Assembly: GCA_016202725.1 (NCBI GenBank)
Contig: JACQOD010000035.1
Span: 1-11,535 of the forward strand
DNA: 11,535 nucleotides
Source of the DNA: Candidatus Aenigmatarchaeota archaeon
GTDB lineage: Archaea > Aenigmatarchaeota > Aenigmatarchaeia > QMZP01
Reading direction: 5' to 3'
The position numbers and the translations under genes were made by a program. Positions 7,701-11,535 of this stretch are shown here, one piece after another. Under the pieces are notes generated by a model. That model was not told where the DNA came from and searched no databases. It worked only from the letters and a program-made list of their open reading frames with translations. The first letter of the stretch is position 1, and each line of letters starts with the position of its first letter.

Positions 7701-10700
7701 GGTTGCGGTGGCGAATGCATCCACTTTTGAGCGCCCACAGCTGGACCTCTTCAATGCGACGGAAGGCATGCTGGTATGGGAAGGGGACACGGACGGGAAT
7801 GTGAGCACGCTGGCGGACAAGGAGGTGTTCTTCTCCCGCTGGAACGGCATGCAATGGATGGCTCCGGTACAGGTGACCGCTGACACCATGGAGAGCCGCT
7901 CACCCCGCGTTGCATATGGAGGGGACGGCGCGCCTGTGATATTCTGGGTGGATTCCGATGTTCCCCTCACCGTGAACTTCACGTATGAGCTGCTGACGAA
8001 TGAGTCTTCCACCTTCATAACAGAGTCCCGCAACCTGACGTTCCTGCAGCATATGTATGCGGCTCGCTGGCTGCCGAATGGCATGTTCGGCCTTCCCCAG
8101 TTAGTGGCCGCCACGCCCATGGCAGCACAGCTGGAAGCGAAGCAGGATGCTACCGGGAACATCGTCCTCCTGTGGCAGGGCATGAGCGTGGAGAACGATA
8201 CGACAGGCACCGACATCTTTTCTGCAGTGTGGGATGAGGCCCATGGCGTCTGGTCGCTGCCCGTGCCGCTTACCCACGACACGCCAGTGGAGCGCTCCTT
8301 CACCGCGGCCTTTGACAGCAGCAACACCCTCTTCCTGGCGTACCTCAAGACAGATGTCAGCGCTGTCAACGTGACCATTGAGACAGGAGTCGGTCCGGTG
8401 AATGTCACTATCCCCGAATTCGGAGCGAATCACTTGTACGTCCTCAGCCACTCATTCTCTGTTGATGCAGCCGTCTACGCAGAAGACATTTCCTTCAGCC
8501 CGGCTGCCCCGGCTCCCGGAGAGATCGCCACCATCGCCGTAGCGGTGCGAAACGAGGGCGACATGGCGATTGATAACCTCTCCGTGGACATTCTGGATGG
8601 TATTGGAGGTCCCATGATAGGGTCCGTCACCCTTCCGCTTTTAAGCGGCGGGACTCTGGCGGAGGTCGCGGTCAATTGGACGGTGCCGGACTCTTTGCCG
8701 CATGCCATCACGGTGATAGCGGATCCCGCTAACGCTATCGGCGAGCTGAACGAGAGCAACAACCAGGCTGTTCTGCCTGCGCTCCTGCCAGACATCACCG
8801 TTCCGGTCATCACTGCCCGTCCCATAGATAACCTGCTGGGCAGCCAGAGGTACATACTTCTCAACGCTACGGTGAGGAACGCCGGCTCCTCAGCCGCTTA
8901 CAATGTCACGGTAGAGTTCTACCTCAGCAACACCTCCACGCTCATCCCTTTCCCTGCCGCCTTCAACTTAGGGGTCATCCCGCTCCTTCCTGCAGGAGGA
9001 GAAGCCTCGATCACGCGCATTCTGGACATCGCCACAACGGCGCTTCCGGAAGGGTACTATTATGTCATAGTCGTGGCTGACCCTGACGGCCAGTTACCCG
9101 AAACGGACGAGGGCAACAACCAGAACCACGTCCTCGTGGCCTTCCGGCCCGACCTGACCATAGACCCCTACGACCTGCGCTTCTCCCCTCTCAGTTATCT
9201 GACCCGCGAGCAGGTGAACGTGACGCTGTCAGTGGTAGTGACCAATCGCGGCAACATGAACGCATCTGACGCGGCCGTTTCAGTCTTCCATGGCTCCCCC
9301 ACCATGACACGGGAAGTGAACGAGACGGTGAACGGCAGCTCCGTTCTCGTGAACCGCACGTCCTACAACCTGAGCGCGCTGCTCTTCACCAAGATTCTCC
9401 CCCTCATACGCGCCAACCGGCAGGCTTCCTTTTCACGCAACGTCTCCGCCGGATGGGGTTACCATGAGTTCGCTGTCGTGCTCGACCTGAATGACACCAT
9501 CGCGGAACTGGATGAGGGGAACAACATCGCGAGCGCCCCCCTGGCGGTTCCCCGCAACGGCGAGCCTGTCATCGTCAGCAATGTCACCGGACCGCTGGTC
9601 TGGCCGGAGGATTCCCCGCTTGCGGTCAACCTGAGCGGGCGCTTCGCGGACCCCGAGAATGGCACCCTCACCTATGGCTTCGTTCCACATCCCTCCTTCA
9701 CGGCAACCTCCAACGGCACCATGGTGACGCTTCTGCCTGGACCGGATGTGTTCGGCACATTTGCCATTCAGTTCACAGCGGACGACGGGCTTGGAACGAC
9801 GCCAAGCAATCCGGTGGCTGCGATCGTCATCGGCGAGCCGGATGTCCTGCTCATCGAGTGCCGTGAATCCGGCAAGTGGGAGCCATGCGCTGCGATTGGA
9901 TATGCAGACACGCTGGAGGCGGTGCAGGCGGTATGCATCAATGAGGAGTCGCCCATTGCCGCCGTCAGCTTCACCCTGCGAAACGTGGAGGACAACATGA
10001 TCCTCCTCGCGGGCGAGGGGGCGGTCATCGGCAACGACACGTTCGTCCTTGACCATCCGGACATCCTCATCCAAGACTCCGGGACGTTCCTTCTGGACGT
10101 TGGCTGCAGCGACGCCCGGAACGGCTCCGTCGTGAGAGCCGATTCCTGGTCCGTCCCATTCGGCCGGCTGGAGGCAGAGGTGCTGCAGCCTGCCGCGAAT
10201 CGGACGGTGGCGCTGAACCAGTCCTTCGCCTTCTCGAGTCTCGTGCGGTGTGTGGGCGGAGAGTGCGGAAATGTGACCGCGACGCTTGATCCCTCAAGGG
10301 TCTTGTTCATGGACGACATGGAAAGCGGGATGAATGGCTGGGTCGCGACAGGATTCTGGCATCTGACTCTGGAAAACAGCTCCTACAACTCCTACAGATC
10401 CCCGCTCCACAGTTGGTGGTACGGACTGGAGAGTACCGGCACCTTCTCCAACGGCACGCGCAACGCGGGGGAGCTGATGTCCCCGCAGATAGACCTCAGC
10501 CGGGCGACCAACGCCTCCCTCTCATTCTGGTACTGGTATCAGACCGAGGGAACCGGGACCATCTATGACCAGCGGCGGGTATATGTCCGGAACGAGGGAG
10601 GCCCGTGGGTGTTCCTCGGTCAGCTGTACGGTGATCCCATGGCCACCTGGCTGAACCGCACGTTCAGCCTTGACCCCTGGGCAGGCCAGCGCGTTCAGGT

Positions 10701-11535
10701 GCGCTTCTTTTTCGATTCCATGGATGCGGTGGGGAACGGCTATCGCGGTTGGTATATCGATGACGTGGCGGTCAGCGGCGTGACCAATGAAAAGGGGGCA
10801 GTCCCCATGGGGAGTGGCCGACCCTTCTTCACGACTGACCAGAACCCGGTGAATGCAAGCCACCAGGCCTGCCTCGCCGCCATGCAGGGCGGCGCTGCCT
10901 GCACTCAGGCATGGACCGTGACCGCAGCAGGAGATGCGGGAGAGTCCTTTGATTTCTTCACGCTCTATGACCCCGTGGCTTATCCGGTGGTCGGATCCTT
11001 GGAGACCCCTCATCTCAACATCACCGTAATCCCTCTCGCCAACAACACCCCGCCCTCCTTTGGCGGGCTTCCGGAACTTAATGCTACCGAGGACGCCGGT
11101 TTCTTGGACAACCTCCTCTACCTCCCCGACTACGCCCAGGACAATGAAACCCCCTCCTCCCAGCTCTTCTACTCCATCCTCTCCGAAACCAGCCCCCAGG
11201 TGGTGGACTGCGAGATTGACCCTTCCCTCTATCTGGACTGCACCACCCAGCCCGAGCAGTCCGGCTCCAGCGAGGTCACCATCCAGGCCAGCGACGGGGA
11301 ATTCCAGGCCAATGACACCCTCGCCTTCACCGTCACCCCCGTGAACGACCCGCCTGCCCTGGGACAGATCGGGAACCGCGAGGTTAATGAGACCCAGCTC
11401 CTGGAAATCCAGCTCGCCGCGAGCGACCCCGAGAACGACACCCTCACCTTCGGCACCAACGCCCCGGACATCCTTCCCTCCCCGCCCTCCTTCGACCCCC
11501 AGACCGGCCTCTTCCAGTGGACACCAACCCTGAAC
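1714..11535 (+). CDS. Giant multidomain exported surface protein (3' end beyond the window)
   Basis: One frame stays open from 1714 to the right edge: 3,274 codons without a stop. Residues 1-29 carry Arg8 and a hydrophobic stretch at 9-27, an export signal or membrane anchor, followed by an Ala/Pro/Gly linker to about 76. Then come: Ig-like 79-173; seven repeats of about 116 residues (175-992); jelly-roll-like 993-1145; Ig-like 1146-1268; PKD 1272-1348; Ig-like to about 1460; unassigned beta-rich module 1462-1765; beta-propeller about 1810-2256; three CARDB domains 2259-2615; cadherin-like 2618-2709; Ig-like domains with an inserted MAM-like jelly roll 2710-3107; and a new cadherin/He_PIG-like array from 3110. 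No catalytic site is recognised. The likely role is adhesion, envelope structure or cell contact. N-x-S/T sequons are frequent, especially after residue 1800. The ATG at 1714 puts the signal at the extreme N-terminus; in-frame TTG 1702 and ATG 1654 are alternatives, the latter lying inside the promoter repeat. The C-terminal anchor is not visible. Confidence 0.93.
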   Translation, partial: MEGAAFLRAAGIMALAVLGAAVVLALAPPDALRTAAEGAAAPSSLGGSPLPPSAAAVQAAPQPGGGRPHPPANDTDPPAVALLSPPDGHTEQASNTIVFIYVAEDNASGITSCSLFLNAVFQQVEGSVLEGVPQNFTQTLRNGPYNWSVSCTDDSPNRNVGASPGFSLTVDVLPTVPAIVAGDGTGRPRNQFLAGDGIVAFGTGFPPGYAIKLFVTANSDTWNQGDPLVDLSPTGPETVVVPPDGSFLVTVWAGSGEADAGYYDLVADVAANNVYDQGADPVDSLSAIGFRIGTLFPADNSGLERDVFFTNDTVRAEAAGLPPSAITAFYVVEEGSTGPGAALADASGGAEAAATTPAGGGSAAVWTQVNDDDGGLYDLVADNDGNGMYNDDEDLLVSLTEVGFSIRTARSQHDAQQDTQVFSPQEDVFVRADGLPPSQVVTAYVIEEALFLPDQSVLEDRTPDGPDTLATDPAGTIAAATLWTGLAIADVGPYDIVIDADQDGLYDALEEPVDNLTGPGFRVQAMNATNLAGEAREAFPINEPVYATGGGFPPGIRLDLYVVQDGAVTSGSPLSDETEEVERDVQVSAAGEFGPLKVWENPERDHAGFYDMVADVDQDGVYDRTKDALVLVGDAAFRIHFVEGSDGAGATREAFQPEEPMFLRAEGLPPNSLADVYVVENTLQPGAALQDVTPNGPEIGAVVGGGGILGPIEVWQDLQRMDAGLYDIVVDVNRDALFQKENDSAANLTGVGVRVATITVTDAAGSPQHIFFPGSMEVFFKAEGFPPGKDVAFVAVDDLDGWVEGALIVPLHDAIVNSVADRDGKIAVTPIIRGLNSEHAGIYDMVADVDMDGVYSLRTDAVERNDGAAFRVPKIRAILATGEEPDSDRFVIHDTILAEGKGLPKNSQVTYYVIRKEDGLVNGQSLVDRSGDEVGTPDIAATDTAGTHPLLPVWTDLKARHWGDHWLVVDTNNDGLFNSSEDAVDTFGNLCSYKRELSGEDNTQNGVLYSSAVRPNYVPDHDSFEGIGCIFYDDPRAPLDWCLGSEVEGADLPPGITPFVRLNVYDVDNAAYPVPEQDQIFLNGQSIGYLTGVNNQVTEWVTEVSPSLLKEGNNIFEVDIDQLSQGGSHRWCTYVTQAQIKIPGLEDGDAEFTAAKTDKPEACHGDNLVASYTITTKSLDPQNLKVTVNLIDKYTHAFLDAESNLHPGVTQGSMVSGSVALTIPSVLEHPGSLFDVQFILIDTDSGSLQNIYWPVPMVRLHSLGQPAIEALESKSKHIELQGTAKIEDSVADYNTKCTGTPTYSWTFGDGMGASGKQVSHDYEYSDRYTITLTTAALGATSTSSIQRTIGTDPIITSVESLYAGTFLDGPDLDNYFDVYADWNDNSGQNVEARQLEFTVNNGEPVIVDAEDQPTWLPSGTATFDMGGDFQAGGPNELRIVAIKTVDGEPQRSRPFTLNPSVIERSEWFLLPFVTVNRERRNPYDNVVDYQSKFTFPGGTQGDHFANMFPSISWIPFLNGKNGFTFAYNIGTSFKSNGDGSVFGGLKVGKEKKVFVPYQIIQLPESIVQFQFIDFLIIDNEVLLAFFEGIGTRFGGPIIDMRPKTQKKEVFDVSIRGTSTAQGQRLFLDKAEVAVTLPILQHPPIEWPFLVPPVPVPVRLGFKSGIGAQGKLTLGEGPGSPGIFGLEWQDFSVGPTAKGEVLLSAGANYAVEVTGSGGLKTTFNIGLFPEIEVGEVVATFFMRLTATALFLEMDMFGGEWTTVLNNPSSIFPPPSNFSVSGWRSISRSYLDPQYHTFGSGQLGSQAGTGTTESLLVANVFPQADPAMDAWGDEKIVLWTYDDPQKSLTQSFEILASHGSGSSFFPPVLLTSNMVPDAKPAVQFLANGDIIAAWVAVANESLSLNASLGELFGPMEIHASLYDHLAGSWSVPAPLTANSYLDYLPSLAADEGGNAMLVWMANEENVLPLLNMTSPERAAFTVDLMWRLWNGTGWQPEAVAVANASTFERPQLDLFNATEGMLVWEGDTDGNVSTLADKEVFFSRWNGMQWMAPVQVTADTMESRSPRVAYGGDGAPVIFWVDSDVPLTVNFTYELLTNESSTFITESRNLTFLQHMYAARWLPNGMFGLPQLVAATPMAAQLEAKQDATGNIVLLWQGMSVENDTTGTDIFSAVWDEAHGVWSLPVPLTHDTPVERSFTAAFDSSNTLFLAYLKTDVSAVNVTIETGVGPVNVTIPEFGANHLYVLSHSFSVDAAVYAEDISFSPAAPAPGEIATIAVAVRNEGDMAIDNLSVDILDGIGGPMIGSVTLPLLSGGTLAEVAVNWTVPDSLPHAITVIADPANAIGELNESNNQAVLPALLPDITVPVITARPIDNLLGSQRYILLNATVRNAGSSAAYNVTVEFYLSNTSTLIPFPAAFNLGVIPLLPAGGEASITRILDIATTALPEGYYYVIVVADPDGQLPETDEGNNQNHVLVAFRPDLTIDPYDLRFSPLSYLTREQVNVTLSVVVTNRGNMNASDAAVSVFHGSPTMTREVNETVNGSSVLVNRTSYNLSALLFTKILPLIRANRQASFSRNVSAGWGYHEFAVVLDLNDTIAELDEGNNIASAPLAVPRNGEPVIVSNVTGPLVWPEDSPLAVNLSGRFADPENGTLTYGFVPHPSFTATSNGTMVTLLPGPDVFGTFAIQFTADDGLGTTPSNPVAAIVIGEPDVLLIECRESGKWEPCAAIGYADTLEAVQAVCINEESPIAAVSFTLRNVEDNMILLAGEGAVIGNDTFVLDHPDILIQDSGTFLLDVGCSDARNGSVVRADSWSVPFGRLEAEVLQPAANRTVALNQSFAFSSLVRCVGGECGNVTATLDPSRVLFMDDMESGMNGWVATGFWHLTLENSSYNSYRSPLHSWWYGLESTGTFSNGTRNAGELMSPQIDLSRATNASLSFWYWYQTEGTGTIYDQRRVYVRNEGGPWVFLGQLYGDPMATWLNRTFSLDPWAGQRVQVRFFFDSMDAVGNGYRGWYIDDVAVSGVTNEKGAVPMGSGRPFFTTDQNPVNASHQACLAAMQGGAACTQAWTVTAAGDAGESFDFFTLYDPVAYPVVGSLETPHLNITVIPLANNTPPSFGGLPELNATEDAGFLDNLLYLPDYAQDNETPSSQLFYSILSETSPQVVDCEIDPSLYLDCTTQPEQSGSSEVTIQASDGEFQANDTLAFTVTPVNDPPALGQIGNREVNETQLLEIQLAASDPENDTLTFGTNAPDILPSPPSFDPQTGLFQWTPTLN
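1948..2232 (+). other. Domain: N-terminal Ig-like domain (residues 79-173)
   Basis: The domain begins A-V-A-L-L-S-P-P-D-G and has a Cys113/Cys151 pair likely to form a disulfide. Its C-terminal half carries Y-N-W-S-V-S-C-T-D (145-153). This pattern is typical of Ig-like domains in archaeal surface proteins. It has sequons at Asn135 and Asn146. As the first folded domain after the linker, it probably holds the rest of the protein away from the membrane. Confidence 0.7.
2236..4689 (+). repeat. Seven tandem ~116-residue protein repeats (residues 175-992)
   Basis: Each unit has G-(F/L)-P-(P/K) near its middle (first residues 204, 320, 434, 551, 667, 784, 902; spacings 116, 114, 117, 116, 117, 118), then a V-W or L-W about 15 residues before a Y-D-(L/M/I)-V-x-D strand, then a D-x-D-x-D-G-x-Y loop, and closes with G-F-R-(I/V) or similar. 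The acidic loop resembles calcium loops of dockerins and EF-hands: Asp499, Asp501, Asp503 in unit 3; Asp615, Asp617, Asp619 in unit 4; Asp848, Asp850, Asp852 in unit 6. It is degraded in unit 1 (A-A-N-N-V-Y) and unit 5 (N-R-D-A-L-F). Unit 6 lacks the Trp; unit 7 has H-W-L in place of Y-D. Units are predicted beta sandwiches forming a stiff, perhaps calcium-stabilised rod. I cannot give a family name. Confidence 0.8.
4690..5148 (+). other. Domain: probable jelly-roll module (residues 993-1145)
   Basis: The region is rich in predicted strands and cysteines. The part I-F-L-N-G-Q-S-I-G-Y-L-T-G, then L-L-K-E-G-N-N, then a paired W-C and an alternating Q-I-K-I end is the pattern of a carbohydrate-binding-like jelly roll (N-G at an exposed turn, E-G-N-N before the last strands). 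Ligand binding cannot be judged from the sequence. It separates the seven-repeat rod from the Ig/PKD region. Confidence 0.4.
5527..5757 (+). other. Domain: PKD domain (residues ~1272-1348)
   Basis: The PKD signature is clear: Y-S-W-T-F-G-D-G (1303-1310), followed by the later strand H-D-Y then Y-T-I-T-L-T beginning at His1320. PKD domains are extracellular beta sandwiches used as spacers and for protein or polysaccharide contact. The flanks on both sides look like further Ig-like sandwiches without a recognisable signature. Confidence 0.85.
6097..7008 (+). other. Domain: unassigned beta-rich module (residues ~1462-1765)
   Basis: This stretch of about 300 residues has no repeat or signature I recognise. 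It has long alternating hydrophobic/polar strands, few cysteines, a proline-rich hinge (W-P-F-L-V-P-P-V-P-V-P-V) in its middle, and a second half of Gly-rich strands such as A-K-G-E-V-L-L-S-A-G and V-V-A-T-F-F-M-R-L-T, ending in G-G-E-W. It is directly followed by the beta-propeller, so the two may form one unit. A beta barrel or sheet stack is plausible, but this is inference. Confidence 0.4.
7141..8481 (+). other. Domain: probable seven-bladed beta-propeller (residues ~1810-2256)
   Basis: Seven recurring units of about 55-75 residues follow the plan of sialidase/BNR-like propellers. Each has an entry strand (D-P-A-M-D, K-P-A-V-Q, L-P-S-L-A-A-D, R-P-Q-L-D, S-P-R-V-A, L-E-A-K-Q, F-T-A-A-F), a strand with a V-W, A-W or F-W, and in most blades an exit such as G-S-W-S-V-P-A-P-L-T or G-V-W-S-L-P-V-P-L-T. 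No sialidase F-R-I-P or catalytic Arg triad is seen, so it is likely a binding platform. It is rich in sequons. Confidence 0.65.
8488..9558 (+). other. Domain: three CARDB domains (residues 2259-2615)
   Basis: There are three copies of the CARDB (cell adhesion related domain in bacteria/archaea) plan. Each starts D-I or D-L, has V-x-N-x-G (V-R-N-E-G, V-R-N-A-G, V-T-N-R-G), and ends with E-x-(N/D)-E-x-N-N (E-L-N-E-S-N-N, E-T-D-E-G-N-N, E-L-D-E-G-N-N) where the next begins. Boundaries are about 2259-2358, 2359-2477 and 2478-2615. The third holds an extra segment of about 30 residues with three sequons. These are Ig-like extracellular spacers or adhesion domains. Confidence 0.9.
9565..9840 (+). 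other. Domain: cadherin-like/Ig-like domain (residues 2618-2709)
   Basis: It has the plan of tandem cadherin-like surface domains: W-P-E-D-S-P-L near the start, F-A-D-P-E-N-G-T-L-T-Y in the middle and F-T-A-D-D-G at the end, with the acidic D-P-E and D-D-G positions that bind calcium in this group. The same plan returns from residue 3110 onward. Confidence 0.7.
10168..11034 (+). other. Domain: Ig-like domain split by a MAM-like jelly roll (residues 2819-3107)
   Basis: Residues 2819-2860 end in C-V-G-G-E-C-G-N-V-T-A-T-L-D-P. Residues 3025-3107 begin K-G-A-V-P-M-G-S-G and continue with P-F-F-T-T-D-Q-N-P and two cysteines (3053, 3063) before a W-T-V-T-A-A-G-D strand. From memory, in other archaeal surface proteins these two pieces are adjacent. 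Between them (2861-3024) is a complete jelly roll like the MAM/concanavalin-type domain of immune-inhibitor-A peptidases: F-M-D-D-M-E-S-G near the start, L-S-F-W-Y-W-Y, V-Q-V-R-F-F-F-D-S and the closing W-Y-I-D-D-V-A-V (3013-3020). The frame is continuous across both joins. Confidence 0.55.
11041..11535 (+). other. Domain: start of a C-terminal cadherin/He_PIG-like array (from residue 3110)
   Basis: A cadherin-like unit (N-A-T-E-D-A-G, then Q-A-S-D-G-E-F-Q) ends in V-N-D-P-P. A second starts at once with A-A-S-D-P-E-N-D-T-L-T-F and F-D-P-Q-T-G-L-F-Q-W-T-P, the signature of He_PIG putative Ig domains. The window ends inside this second unit, so the array length is unknown. Synonymous codon choice here is strongly C-ending compared with the middle of the gene. 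Confidence 0.75.

Noticed and set aside
7533..8408. Long minus-strand frames within the giant gene (for example 7533-8408 and 3118-4149)
   Set aside because: They are antisense shadows of the continuous plus-strand coding frame, which has clear domain structure throughout.

Overview
The window looks archaeal, with moderate confidence. Each of the three genes has a TATA-like box about 23-35 bases upstream of its start and no convincing Shine-Dalgarno site. At two of them the box is 24-26 bases from the ATG, which suggests leaderless mRNAs. The large protein is made of domain types common in archaeal surface proteins: Ig-like domains with N-W-S-V-x-C-T-D motifs, PKD, CARDB, and many N-x-S/T sequons. 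The DNA is GC-rich. I cannot name the lineage; a DPANN-type or related uncultured archaeon would fit, but that is a guess.

Layout, all genes on the plus strand: (1) 1-64, a promoter module; (2) 79-414, a small lipoprotein with a complete CuA copper site; (3) 415-669, a GC-rich spacer with strong inverted repeats, ending in a TATA-like box; (4) 670-1398, a sugar-nucleotide pyrophosphorylase of the NTP_transferase family; (5) 1399-1713, a spacer with a possible terminator, an AT-rich island, three back-to-back inverted repeats and a second, nearly identical copy of the promoter module; (6) 1714 to the right edge (11535), a single uninterrupted open frame of 3,274 codons that runs off the window. 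The last is the main content: the N-terminal and middle part of a giant exported, mostly beta-structured surface protein.

The giant protein reads in order: hydrophobic export signal or anchor; Ala/Pro linker; Ig-like domain; seven tandem repeats of about 116 residues with a calcium-loop-like D-x-D-x-D-G motif; a probable jelly-roll module; an Ig-like region; PKD; another Ig-like region; an unassigned beta-rich module of about 300 residues; a probable seven-bladed beta-propeller; three CARDB domains; a cadherin-like domain; Ig-like domains, one of which seems to be split by an inserted MAM-like jelly roll; and the start of a tandem cadherin/He_PIG-like array. It is most likely an adhesin, cell-wall or cell-cell contact protein. 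No catalytic domain is visible.

The most interesting regulatory signal is that the CuA lipoprotein and the giant surface protein sit behind the same 35-bp promoter module (34/35 identical), 1,625 bp apart, so two exported proteins are probably co-regulated. The sugar-nucleotide enzyme between them has a different promoter. It could supply activated sugar for glycans, including glycans on these exported proteins, but that link is inference.
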